Assembly: GCF_900156055.1 (NCBI RefSeq)
Contig: NZ_FTMQ01000001.1
Location: 992,001-1,056,000 of the forward strand
Reading direction: 5' to 3'
Source of the DNA: Rhizobium sp. RU33A
GTDB lineage: Bacteria; Pseudomonadota; Alphaproteobacteria; Rhizobiales; Rhizobiaceae
Length of the DNA stretch: 64,000 nucleotides
The stretch's first letter is position 1. Each line of letters begins with the position of its first letter. A program made the position numbers and the translations under genes. Positions 36,361 to 44,745 of this stretch are shown piece after piece. The notes below the pieces were generated by a model. The model saw only the letters and a list, made by a program, of their open reading frames with translations. It had not been told where the DNA came from and ran no database searches.

Positions 36361-37062
36361 ATGCCCCATTTGACCCTGACGGCCGAAGAATGGACCGCGA
36401 TGCTCCTGAGCCTCAAGGTCGCGGCCGTTGCCGTCACCTTCTCGCTTCCGCTGGGGTTGCTGGTGGCCTGGCTCTTGTCGCGCAAGGAGTTCTGGGGCAA
36501 GTCGCTCCTGAACGGCCTTGTGCATCTGCCGCTGATCCTGCCGCCAGTCGTCACGGGTTACCTGCTGCTGATCACCTTTGGCCGCAGAGGCGCCGTCGGC
36601 GCCTTTCTGGAGCAGACCTTCGGCCTCGTCTTCTCTTTCCGGTGGACGGGTGCGGCCCTTGCCGCGGCCGTCATGGGCTTTCCGCTGCTCGTGCGCTCCA
36701 TTCGCCTGTCCCTCGATGCCGTCGATCGCCGGCTGGAAGCGGCCGCCGCGACGCTCGGCGCCCCACCGCCTTACGTCTTCTTCACGGTGACCCTGCCGTT
36801 GATCCTGCCCGGCATCGCTGCCGGCGTGATCCTCGCTTTCGCCAAATCGATGGGCGAATTCGGCGCGACGATCACCTTTGTCTCCAACATTCCCGGCGAA
36901 ACCCAGACGCTGGCATCGGCGATCTATACCTACACGCAGGTGCCCGGTGGTGACCTCGCCGCCATGCGCCTCACCGTGATCTCGATAGTCCTGTCGCTCA
37001 GCGCCCTCATCGCTTCCGAGTTTCTGTCACGCCGCATTGCCGCTCGTGTGGGGGCCGCCTGA
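36361..37062 (+). CDS. modB: Molybdate ABC transporter permease
   Basis: 233-residue inner-membrane permease with five predicted helices. LTAEEWTAMLLSLKVA starts the first; the EAA loop reads EAAATLGAPPPYVFFTVTLPLILPG (about 126-150) and contacts ModC. It begins 30 bp after modA and its stop overlaps the modC start by one base (TGATG). The ModB length and arrangement are normal. Confidence 0.96.
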   Translation: MPHLTLTAEEWTAMLLSLKVAAVAVTFSLPLGLLVAWLLSRKEFWGKSLLNGLVHLPLILPPVVTGYLLLITFGRRGAVGAFLEQTFGLVFSFRWTGAALAAAVMGFPLLVRSIRLSLDAVDRRLEAAAATLGAPPPYVFFTVTLPLILPGIAAGVILAFAKSMGEFGATITFVSNIPGETQTLASAIYTYTQVPGGDLAAMRLTVISIVLSLSALIASEFLSRRIAARVGAA

Positions 37063-38147
37063 TGCTGGAGCTTGCGATCCGTCATCGTCAGGGTGATTTC
37101 ACGCTTCAGGCCGATCTTGCGGTGGGCGAGGGGCTGACGGCGCTGTTCGGTGCCTCGGGCTCTGGCAAGACGACGTTGATCAACACCGTTGCCGGCCTGG
37201 TCCGACCTCAGGAGGGGCGCATCAGCTTCAACGGCGAGACCTGGAGCGACGCCTCGACCTTCGTACAGCCACATCGCCGCCGCATCGGCTATGTCTTCCA
37301 GGAGGGGCGCCTCTTTCCGCATCTGACGGTCCTGCAGAACCTGTGCTACGGCGAACGCCTGCTTCCGCGCGCGGAACGTCGCGAGGATCTCACCCGCATC
37401 ACGTCGCTCCTTGGCATTACCGATCTGCTCGCCCGACGCCCATCCCATCTCTCCGGTGGCGAAAAGCAGCGCGTGGCACTTGGCCGTGCGCTGATGGCAA
37501 GCCCGAAACTGCTCCTGATGGACGAGCCGCTCTCGGCGCTCGATGGCGCGCTGAAGGCGCAGATCCTGCCCTATATCGAGCGCATCCGCGATGAATTCGG
37601 CGTGCCGATCCTCTATGTCAGCCACTCCGTCGAGGAGGTGGCCCGGCTGGCAACGGCCGTCGTCACCTTCGACGCCGGCAGGGCGAATGCCGTCGGGCGG
37701 CCCGATGAAGTACTTTCTATAGTGGCCCAGGCCTCCGGCGAGCTTCCGGCAGGTAATTTCATCGAAGCCGAGATCACTGGGCATCATGAGGACGACGGCC
37801 TCACAGAAGCGCTGTCAGCAGCCGGCCCGATCCTGCTGCGGCGCAGTTCGATGCCGGCCGGGACACGGGTGCGCGTCTTCGTGCCGGTTTCCGACATCGT
37901 CGTCGCGACGGATGCGGGCGAGGGGCTTTCAGCGCTCAACCGCCTGCGCGGTCACATCGTCGATCTTGCCGAGCGTGACGGAGGCAGTGTGACGCTGACC
38001 GTCGATTGCCACGGCCAGAGCCTGATTGCCGAGGTCACCCGGCGCTCGTGTCGCCAACTTGCACTCGCGCCTGGAATGCGCGTGGATCTGCTGTTCAAGA
38101 CGGTCTCGATCGCTTCGGAAGGCCTGTTTCGCCAGGCCAGACGCTGA
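37062..38147 (+). CDS. modC: Molybdate ABC transporter ATP-binding protein
   Basis: 361-residue ATPase energising molybdate import. Walker A is GASGSGKTT (about 31-39), the signature is LSGGEKQRVALGRAL, and Walker B is LLLMDEPLSALD, followed by the switch His in YVSHSVEEV. The C-terminal 75 residues form a TOBE/Mop molybdate-sensing domain (LNRLRGHIVDLAERDGGSVTLTVDC). It ends 4 bp from the convergent modE-like gene. Confidence 0.97.
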   Translation: MLELAIRHRQGDFTLQADLAVGEGLTALFGASGSGKTTLINTVAGLVRPQEGRISFNGETWSDASTFVQPHRRRIGYVFQEGRLFPHLTVLQNLCYGERLLPRAERREDLTRITSLLGITDLLARRPSHLSGGEKQRVALGRALMASPKLLLMDEPLSALDGALKAQILPYIERIRDEFGVPILYVSHSVEEVARLATAVVTFDAGRANAVGRPDEVLSIVAQASGELPAGNFIEAEITGHHEDDGLTEALSAAGPILLRRSSMPAGTRVRVFVPVSDIVVATDAGEGLSALNRLRGHIVDLAERDGGSVTLTVDCHGQSLIAEVTRRSCRQLALAPGMRVDLLFKTVSIASEGLFRQARR

Positions 38148-38151
38148 CGCA

Positions 38152-38538
38152 TCAGCCTTCGTCGTCGCCCTTGCTACCACCGGCGGCGAACTCCGCCGCC
38201 TGCATGCTTTCAAGCCATGCCAGATCACTCTTGAGTGCGTTTCGGCTCTCTGCATCCATGCGCCGGCATGCGACGAGCAAAGTCTCGCCGAACGGCGTGA
38301 GGCCCGCGCCACCGCCGCTTCTGCCGCCATGCCGGGTGAGGATCGACGGCTCCTGGAACATGCGGTTGATCTCGTCCGCAAGCAGCCAGGCCCGCCGATA
38401 GGACATGCCCATGGCCGCCCCCGCGGCCCGGATCGAGCCGTGCTCCTCAATCAGCGAAAGCAGCTGCGCCTTGCCCGGCCCGAGCCGCGCGCCGTTGGAA
38501 AGGTCAATCCGAAGCGAAAGGCGAGGCGCGCCGGTCAT
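38152..38538 (-). CDS. modE: Single-domain ModE-like regulator
   Basis: 128-residue winged-HTH protein matching only the N-terminal DNA-binding domain of ModE: LSLRIDLSNGARLGPGKAQLLSLIEEHGSIRAAGAAMGMSYRRAWLL is its start, followed by RHGGRSGGGAGLTPFGETLL, the classic ModE wing. The C-terminal molbindin domains of the 262-residue E. coli protein are absent, so molybdate sensing would need another route or a partner. It is the last gene of a sua5-FAD dehydrogenase-modE unit and converges with modC. It probably binds the palindrome upstream of modA. Confidence 0.88.
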   Translation of the reverse strand: MTGAPRLSLRIDLSNGARLGPGKAQLLSLIEEHGSIRAAGAAMGMSYRRAWLLADEINRMFQEPSILTRHGGRSGGGAGLTPFGETLLVACRRMDAESRNALKSDLAWLESMQAAEFAAGGSKGDDEG

Positions 38539-38542
38539 GGGC

Positions 38543-39979
38543 TCAGCCGATCACCTTGCCGGGGTTCATGATGCCGGCGGGATCGAAGGCCTGCTTGATG
38601 CGGCGCATCAGGTCGGTTTCGATGGCCGGACGGCTGGCTGCAAGCTCGTCGCGCTTCAGCTGGCCGACGCCATGCTCCGCCGAAATCGAGCCCGTATGCT
38701 TGTGCACGACCGCATGCACGACGGCATTGACCTCGCGCCAGCGGCCAATGAACTCTGCCTTGTCGGCGCCGACAGGCTGGCTGATGTTGTAATGGATATT
38801 GCCATCGCCGAGATGCCCGAAGGCGCAGATCCGTGCATCCGGCATCAAGGCATGCACGGCAGCATCCGCCTCCTTGAGGAAGGCCGGGATGCGGGAGACG
38901 GGCACCGACACGTCATGCTTGATCGATCCGCCCTCCGGTCGCTGCGCTTCGGACATGCTCTCGCGCAGGTGCCAGAAGGCATCCTGCTGGGCCAGCGAAC
39001 TGGCGATCGCCGCATCCGACACGAGACCTGCCTCATGCGCTTCTGCCAAAAGCTCATGCATCATCGTATCTGCGGTCTCGGCCGAATCCGAAGTCGAGAT
39101 GTCGATGAGCGCATACCAGGCATGGATCGAGGCGAGCGGGTCACGCACGCCGACAATATGCTTGGTGGTGAATTCCACGCCGATGCGTGGCATCAGCTCG
39201 AAGCCGGTGAGCGCCGAGCCGCAGCGCTGCGACGCCTTCTCGAAAAGGGCAAGGGCTGCCTCCGGTGAAGCGAGGCCCGCATAGGCCACCTGCCGCCCAC
39301 GCGGACGCGGTACCATCTTCAGCACGGCGCCGGTGATCACTCCAAGCGTGCCCTCCGCGCCGATGAAGAGATCGCGCAGGTCGTAGCCGCTGTTGTCCTT
39401 CTTCAGGCGCCTCAAGCCATCCCAGATCTCGCCGGTCGGCAGAACGACTTCCAACCCAAGGCAGAGCTGGCGCATATTGCCATAGGCGAGCACGGCCGTG
39501 CCGCCGGCATTGGTGGCGAGATTGCCGCCGATCCGGCATGAGCCTTCAGAACCCAGCGACAGCGGAAACAAGCGGTCATGCGCCTCGGCCGCCTTCTGCA
39601 CATCGGCAAGAATGGCGCCGCCATCGGCGACGATCACGTCGGCGACCGGATCGACTTCCCGGATCCTGTTCATACGTTCGAGCGAGAGCAGCACATCGTG
39701 TCCGTCTTCGCGGGGCACTTGCCCGCCGACAAGTCCGGTGCGGCCGCTGACCGGCACGATCGATGTGCCCGTCTCGGAGGCGAGCTTGAGGATGGCTGAA
39801 ACCTCTTGGGTCGAGCCAGGCTTCAGCACCAGCGGCGAGGCGCCGTGATAGAGCCCCCGGTTCTCCGTCAGATAGGGTTTGATGTCCTCGAGCTTGGTCA
39901 GCGCATTGGCCTCGCCGACGATACCGACGAAGGCGCGCAGACGGTCCGCAAGGCTCATGGTCACATTCATCTTTGTCAT
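38543..39979 (-). CDS. FAD-linked dehydrogenase of the D-2-hydroxyacid type
   Basis: 478-residue flavoprotein of the FAD-linked oxidase C family (D-lactate, glycolate and D-2-hydroxyglutarate dehydrogenases). FAD-binding PCMH text: VVPVSGRTGLVGGQ-like (IVPVSGRTGLVGG), LGSEGSCRIGGNLATNAGGTAVLAYGNMR split across the loop, and FIGAEGTLGVIT. The catalytic metal/substrate site is FGHLGDGNIHYN with SISAEHGVGQLKR. The closest layout is D2HGDH, but D-lactate is not excluded. The start overlaps the sua5 stop (ATGA), so they are co-translated. Cytosolic; no signal or membrane anchor. Confidence 0.9.
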   Translation of the reverse strand: MTKMNVTMSLADRLRAFVGIVGEANALTKLEDIKPYLTENRGLYHGASPLVLKPGSTQEVSAILKLASETGTSIVPVSGRTGLVGGQVPREDGHDVLLSLERMNRIREVDPVADVIVADGGAILADVQKAAEAHDRLFPLSLGSEGSCRIGGNLATNAGGTAVLAYGNMRQLCLGLEVVLPTGEIWDGLRRLKKDNSGYDLRDLFIGAEGTLGVITGAVLKMVPRPRGRQVAYAGLASPEAALALFEKASQRCGSALTGFELMPRIGVEFTTKHIVGVRDPLASIHAWYALIDISTSDSAETADTMMHELLAEAHEAGLVSDAAIASSLAQQDAFWHLRESMSEAQRPEGGSIKHDVSVPVSRIPAFLKEADAAVHALMPDARICAFGHLGDGNIHYNISQPVGADKAEFIGRWREVNAVVHAVVHKHTGSISAEHGVGQLKRDELAASRPAIETDLMRRIKQAFDPAGIMNPGKVIG

Positions 39980-40968
39980 CCCTCCGAGCCACGTGGTGCA
40001 GCCGCCCGCATCAGCCGGTCGTTGATCGCCTCACCCAGACCCTCGTCCGGGATGGGCGCTACGGCAATACTTGCAGCACCACTTGCATCGGCCCGCTTCA
40101 GATAATCGAAAAGATTGCTGGCCGCCTCGGTGAGGTCCGCCGTGGGGCTCAGGTTGAAAACGGCATGTGCTGTCGATGCACCGGATATGTCGCCGGGACC
40201 AAAGGTGATCAAGGCTTCCCGACCGGAGACCTCTGTCGCATTCAGTCGTACGGCAGCATTCGGCGCATAATGCGAGGCGAGCATGCCCGGTGCCTCGATC
40301 GCCGCCGTTCCAGACGTCTTTGGACGCATGACCGACTTGCCCGTGATGGCCTCAATCGCCTCGACGGCGATGCCACCCGGTCTGAGCAGCCGGATCTCGC
40401 CGTCTTCCACCTTCACGATCGTCGATTCCAGGCCAACGGGGCAGGGGCCGCCATCGACGATGACCTCGATCTTCTGGCCGAGATCGGCCTCCACATGCTG
40501 CGCCGTCGTCGGGCTGATCCGTCCGGAGGAATTGGCGCTCGGTGCTGCAAGTGGCCGGTCGAGACTGCGAATGAGCTCAGCGGTAAAGCCGACAGGCACG
40601 CGTATGCCCACGCTATCGAGCCCCGCGGTCGCCAGCGGATGAATGCCGCAATTGTCCTTGAGCGTCAGAACGAGCGTCATCGGCCCCGGCCAGAAAGCCT
40701 CCGCCAGTTGCCGCGAGATCGGATCGAAGTCGGCGTAGCGTTCCGCCATCTCGAGATCCGCCATATGGCAGATCAGCGGATTGAAGCGCGGCCGCCCCTT
40801 GGTCTCGTAGATTGACGTTATGGCTGACGGATGGGTTGCGTCGGCTGCAAGCCCGTAGACGGTCTCGGTGGGGGTCGCCACGGGAAGGTGGCGCAACAGT
40901 ACCTCAGTCGCCACCGCAATGGCCTCCGCCTTGTCCTTGTCGGTAGCGATCGGGATGATCCGCGCCAT
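39976..40968 (-). CDS. sua5: L-threonylcarbamoyladenylate synthase, Sua5 type
   Basis: Makes threonylcarbamoyl-AMP from Thr, bicarbonate and ATP for the tRNA t6A37 modification. The 330-residue protein has the YrdC domain, with ATPTETVYGLAADA, KGRPRFNPLICH and LAAPSANSSGRISPTTA, plus the C-terminal Sua5 extension (APGMLASHYAPNAAVRL and ITFGPGD), unlike short TsaC. The start at 40968 (MARIIPIATDK) is chosen over an upstream extension to 41028. It heads the operon with the FAD dehydrogenase and modE. Confidence 0.95.
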   Translation of the reverse strand: MARIIPIATDKDKAEAIAVATEVLLRHLPVATPTETVYGLAADATHPSAITSIYETKGRPRFNPLICHMADLEMAERYADFDPISRQLAEAFWPGPMTLVLTLKDNCGIHPLATAGLDSVGIRVPVGFTAELIRSLDRPLAAPSANSSGRISPTTAQHVEADLGQKIEVIVDGGPCPVGLESTIVKVEDGEIRLLRPGGIAVEAIEAITGKSVMRPKTSGTAAIEAPGMLASHYAPNAAVRLNATEVSGREALITFGPGDISGASTAHAVFNLSPTADLTEAASNLFDYLKRADASGAASIAVAPIPDEGLGEAINDRLMRAAAPRGSEG

Positions 40969-41186
40969 GTTCGAGAGCCTTCCAGTCTGCCTTCGATCGT
41001 CCTTATCCCGTGCGGAACGAGGCGGCAAACCTCTTTTTCGGCTGAGCTAGGGGCAGTTTCCACCCTAATTTTTAAAGGGGAGCCCAAATCTTTCGAATTT
41101 TAACTACCGACGTAACTGAAAGAAAGAATTGTTCGCCTATGGTCTGGACCAAGAGACGGGAAAGCCTCACTCGGGGAAGTGGACAG

Positions 41187-42266
41187 ATGCAGCAAGTCAA
41201 GAATCCGGCCGCCAGCATTGCGCTTCGTGTCGCGACCGCCATGCATCAGATGGGCATCGACGGTCTGCCGCGCAATTACGAACTGGTCTATGAAGCCTAT
41301 TCCGGCAGCAATCCGGAGCTGGTGCGAGAGTTCATTGCGCTGGGCAAAATCAAGACCCAGGAAGCCCTCGACGAACTCGGCCGCAAATATCTGCCGCATC
41401 ATCATGAAGACGGGTTGTTGAGCCGCCAGAACGGCCAGGTTCGCGCCGAGATGAGCAATTTCATCAGCCTGCTGAACGAAGAGAAAATTTCGCTGACCGA
41501 TTACGGCCGCGTCATCGGCCATGCTTCCAAGACCATTCTAACCGAAGCCGATCTCGAAGGCACGCCGCTCGGCCAGTCGATCAAGATGCTGAAGGCCGCG
41601 ACCGAAAAGCGCGCCCACCAGAACAGCAATGTCGTGCGCGCCGTGGTCGACAAGACGGCATCGCTCGCCGACCTGCAGCGTGAGGCCGAAGAGGCCGAAG
41701 CAGCGAAGTTTGTTGATCCGGTCACCCGTCTGGCCTCCCGCCGCGCCTTCAACAAGGCTGTGGCCAAGATCTATGTGAATCCGGAAATGCCAGTGCTCTG
41801 CGGTGTCGCCATTGGCGAGATCGACGACTATGCGCGCATCCAGGAGCAGATGGGCCCGGCGGTAGCCGAGCGTTTCCTGATGCAGGTCGCCAAGGTGCTG
41901 GAAGCCGTCTCCGGCGGTGGCGATCTCGCCTGCCGCTTCGATGCAGGCCGCTTTGGTCTGCTGCTCTACACGTCCGACCAGGAAGAGATCAGCCGCGTCG
42001 TCGAACTCGTCCGCGCCAAGCTCAAGGCCACCAATTTCGTCGGCTCGTCGACGGGTGCGCGCATGGGCCAACTCGGCATGTCCTTCGGCATCTGCTATTC
42101 CGAGCAGGCCCCGAACGCCTTCGACTTCACCAACTTCGCCGAAAAGGCGCTCGCCACCTCCAAGGCAGCCGGCGGCGACACCGTGACGATCTACGGTGCA
42201 AGCGATTATGTCTCGAAGGATTGGCTGCTCTACAAGAAGAAGCCGGTCGGCGGTTTCGGCGCCTGA
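41187..42266 (+). CDS. Degenerate GGDEF-domain protein
   Basis: 359-residue soluble protein. An N-terminal helical domain (about 1-170, LPRNYELVYEAYSGSNPELVREF) precedes a GGDEF-fold domain (about 175-345). It starts with the family text FVDPVTRLASRRAFNKAV (usual D-x-L-T-x-L-x-N-R-R). The active-site loop, normally R-x-G-G-D-E-F, reads CRFDAGRFGLLL, so both catalytic acids are lost. It is therefore unlikely to make cyclic di-GMP and may bind nucleotide or act as a regulator. A GGGGAA site supports the ATG at 41187; an upstream in-frame ATG at 41139 lacks one. Confidence 0.85.
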   Translation: MQQVKNPAASIALRVATAMHQMGIDGLPRNYELVYEAYSGSNPELVREFIALGKIKTQEALDELGRKYLPHHHEDGLLSRQNGQVRAEMSNFISLLNEEKISLTDYGRVIGHASKTILTEADLEGTPLGQSIKMLKAATEKRAHQNSNVVRAVVDKTASLADLQREAEEAEAAKFVDPVTRLASRRAFNKAVAKIYVNPEMPVLCGVAIGEIDDYARIQEQMGPAVAERFLMQVAKVLEAVSGGGDLACRFDAGRFGLLLYTSDQEEISRVVELVRAKLKATNFVGSSTGARMGQLGMSFGICYSEQAPNAFDFTNFAEKALATSKAAGGDTVTIYGASDYVSKDWLLYKKKPVGGFGA

Positions 42267-42282
42267 GCGCCGAAGTCCACTG

Positions 42283-42888
42283 TCAAAGTTTTGCGATGAT
42301 CTTCCTGAGCTCGGCGTCTCGCGCGCCGAGCATCAGCACGTTCCGCAGCGCCTCTTTCGGATCCACGGTCTGGAACAGCAGACCGTTGTCGCGAAACGAA
42401 CGATCGATGGTCATCGATTTTGCCTCCGCCTCCGGCTTGATTGCTACGGCGAAATACATGCGTCCGTAATTCTGCTTGATCTGCTCGAAGAACACCTCTT
42501 CCCCACCGAGTTCGGCAAAGAAATTGGCGATGTAGAAGGCCCATTTGACATCGGCATACTGCGCGAAATTCGTGCGCGCCGCCGTCACATGACAGTAGCC
42601 CAGATGCGGGCTGTTGTTCAGCGTGCGGTGGAAGATGACTTTGGGGAATTTGATCGACCGGTGAAAGCCGTTGATCCGCTCATGCGTCGTCTCGGCCGCC
42701 CGCTCCAGCCGCCGCCCGGTCCGGGCTGCCACTTCCTCATAGGAAAGATACCGGCGCTCGTCCGGCAGCCAGTCCTCGCGGCTGCGCGAGATCCGACCGG
42801 TTCTGAGGAACTCGGTATGGACCGCCTTTGAGGAGGGCGGCATTTGCGTTTCCGCTTTCGGAGCCGCGTAGTATCTGAGTTTCTGCAT
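42283..42888 (-). CDS. Hypothetical protein, possibly DUF6656 family
   Basis: 201-residue soluble protein of unknown function. Conserved-looking text includes LSYEEVAARTGRRLERAAE, SIKFPKVIFHRTLNNSPHLGYCHVT, WAFYIANFFAELGGEE and NYGRMYFAVAIKPE. I associate it weakly with an alphaproteobacterial DUF (DUF6656) from memory only. The ATG at 42888 begins the compact domain; the frame continues to 42948 without a ribosome-binding site. It converges with the GGDEF gene, 16 bp apart. Between 42889 and 43200 I see no further gene. Confidence 0.72.
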   Translation of the reverse strand: MQKLRYYAAPKAETQMPPSSKAVHTEFLRTGRISRSREDWLPDERRYLSYEEVAARTGRRLERAAETTHERINGFHRSIKFPKVIFHRTLNNSPHLGYCHVTAARTNFAQYADVKWAFYIANFFAELGGEEVFFEQIKQNYGRMYFAVAIKPEAEAKSMTIDRSFRDNGLLFQTVDPKEALRNVLMLGARDAELRKIIAKL

Positions 42889-43202
42889 CTTGACGCTCTG
42901 ACGGTACCCGGACTGATTGCTTGAGCTTAACGCAGCATGGTTAATCATGATTTGATGGTATTCTACGTCAGCGAGGTTTCGCGAGGCTTGCCGCAGTGCA
43001 GTTCCTTGGCCGCTGCCTCAAATCGTCCATTTGCGCCATAATTTCACCGATCAGAAAGACGCCGCCGCTACACCCTTCGGAAAACAATGGGAGATTCCCG
43101 AAATCGCCGCCCTCAACCGTCGTCTGTGCGATGTCGCAAACGATTTGGGCCGTGTCGTTCTGCAATGCAGCGGAGGCCCGCGGCCTGTGATTAGATGCAG
43201 GC

Positions 43203-43385
43203 AAGCTCGAGGTGCTGCCCTGCTAGGGAGGGTGGGAAATCGGGAAGCCGGTCAAAATCCGGCGCTGCCCCCGCAACGGTGGTGGAGAATGCGTTTTGGC
43301 ACAAGGCCACTGGGGGTAACCCTGGGAAGGCGCCGACGCGGTCCGCAAATGGACCACTCCTGAGCCCGGAAACCAGCCTTGGCAG
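43203..43385 (+). ncRNA. Cobalamin riboswitch
   Basis: Class I adenosylcobalamin aptamer. The conserved blocks occur in order: GGTGCTGCC-type entry, GGGAAGCCGGTCAAAATCCG (43242-43261), GCTGCCCCCGCAACGGT (43264-43280), the B12 box GCCACTGGG...CTGGGAAGGC (43306-43332), a peripheral stem GGTCCGC/GGACC region, and GAGCCCGGAAACCAGCC (43362-43378). It points at the Rieske oxygenase operon 114 bp downstream. In known cases, B12 binding lowers expression of the downstream gene. Boundaries are approximate. Confidence 0.95.
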
Positions 43386-43424
43386 ACGGACATTTGAGGT
43401 TGCGGAGGGCGACCGGAGATAGCC

Positions 43425-43484
43425 ATGCACACCGCCTTCCCAGGGCGACGGCAGGCTGCGCTCTCATCTCCCCCGAGTTTTTGA
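43425..43484 (+). CDS. Candidate 19-residue leader peptide
   Basis: ATG at 43425 follows a GGAG (43415-43418) at 6 nt spacing. It encodes MHTAFPGRRQAALSSPPSF and stops at 43484, 14 nt before the Rieske gene. It lies exactly between the riboswitch aptamer and the operon, where translational gating or coupling could act. GGAGAT (43415-43420) could pair with ATCTCC (43466-43471), sequestering this site. Unproven; it may be coincidental. Confidence 0.4.
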   Translation: MHTAFPGRRQAALSSPPSF

Positions 43485-43498
43485 AACACGAGGACGAC

Positions 43499-44743
43499 AT
43501 GGATCTGCAGGCCAACGTGCTGCGCCAGCTGAAGAACCGCCGCGAGGGTTTCTCGCTCGAACAGCCATTTTACATCGACCAGGACTACTTCAAGCTCGAC
43601 ATGGAGATGATCTGGTATCGCGACTGGCTGTTTATCGGCCATGATTGCGAGATCCCGCGCGCCGGCAACTATTTCACCGCCCAGATCGGCGACTACCCTG
43701 TTGTCATCGTGCGCGGCAAGGATCAGGTGATCCGCGCCTTCCACAACACCTGTCGCCACCGCGGCCACCGCGTCTGCACCAAGGACAAGGGCGCCGCTGC
43801 CAAGCTCGTCTGCCCCTATCACAACTGGACCTACGACCTCGATGGATCCCTCGTCTTCGCTCGCCAGATGGGCGAGAACTTCGACAAGGCCGAATTCGGC
43901 CTGAAGACCGTCCACTGCGAAAGCGTTGGCGGCTATATCTTTGTCTGTCTGGCCAATGAGCCTGCCGATTTCGCCCCCATGCGCGCCTCCATCGAACCCT
44001 ATCTGCGCCCGCATCGCCTGTGGGAAGCCAAGGTCGCCCACAAGAATACGATCATCGAGAAGGGCAACTGGAAGCTCGTCTGGGAAAACAACCGCGAATG
44101 CTACCACTGCGCCGGCAATCACCCGGAGCTCTGCCGCACCTATCCGGAAGCCCCGACCGCAACCGGTGTCCAGGGTGCGGGTGACGACCCGTTCATTTCC
44201 GAGCACTGGGCGCGCTGCGAAGCCGCAGGCCTCCCGTCCGCCTTCAACATGGATCCGTCGGGCCAGTTCCGCACGGCCCGCATGCCGCTGATAGAGGATG
44301 CCGAGAGCTACACCATGTCCGGCAAACGCGCCGTGAAGAAGCCGCTCTCCGCCGACGTTCCGATCAGCCATATCGGCACCATGCTGCTCTTCCACTATCC
44401 CACGACCTGGAACCACATCCTCGGCGACCACGCGATCTCCTTCCGCGTCCTGCCGCTGTCGGCCGAAGAGACCGCCGTCACCACCACCTGGCTGGTCAAC
44501 AAGGATGCCGTCGAGGGCGTCGATTACGATCTCGAAGAACTGACCCATGTCTGGAACATGACCAACGACCAGGACCGTTCGATCGTCGAAGAGAACGCTT
44601 TTGGCATCCGCTCGCCGGCTTATGAGCCCGGTCCCTATTCCGTCGATCACGAAGGTGGCGTCATGCAGTTCGTCGAGTGGTATTCCAATTTCATGACGGG
44701 CCGCCTGCAGGGCGACAAGGCCCGCCTGTCCGTGGTGGCTTGA
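43499..44743 (+). CDS. gbcA: Rieske non-heme iron monooxygenase, GbcA/stachydrine-demethylase-like
   Basis: Oxygenase component of 414 residues. The Rieske cluster is NTCRHRGHRVC plus CPYHNWTYDLDG (C-x-H and C-x2-H ligands). The mononuclear iron ligands are in ENNRECYHCAGNHPEL (His-x4-His) with an Asp in TNDQDRSIVEE. Text such as VNKDAVEGVDYDLEEL and SPAYEPGPYSVDHEGGV matches the glycine betaine monooxygenase group (GbcA), which oxidatively N-demethylates glycine betaine to dimethylglycine and formaldehyde; stachydrine or carnitine enzymes are close relatives. The ATG at 43499 has a GAGG site. It lies downstream of the cobalamin riboswitch, in operon with its reductase. Confidence 0.88.
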   Translation: MDLQANVLRQLKNRREGFSLEQPFYIDQDYFKLDMEMIWYRDWLFIGHDCEIPRAGNYFTAQIGDYPVVIVRGKDQVIRAFHNTCRHRGHRVCTKDKGAAAKLVCPYHNWTYDLDGSLVFARQMGENFDKAEFGLKTVHCESVGGYIFVCLANEPADFAPMRASIEPYLRPHRLWEAKVAHKNTIIEKGNWKLVWENNRECYHCAGNHPELCRTYPEAPTATGVQGAGDDPFISEHWARCEAAGLPSAFNMDPSGQFRTARMPLIEDAESYTMSGKRAVKKPLSADVPISHIGTMLLFHYPTTWNHILGDHAISFRVLPLSAEETAVTTTWLVNKDAVEGVDYDLEELTHVWNMTNDQDRSIVEENAFGIRSPAYEPGPYSVDHEGGVMQFVEWYSNFMTGRLQGDKARLSVVA

Positions 44744-44745
44744 TC

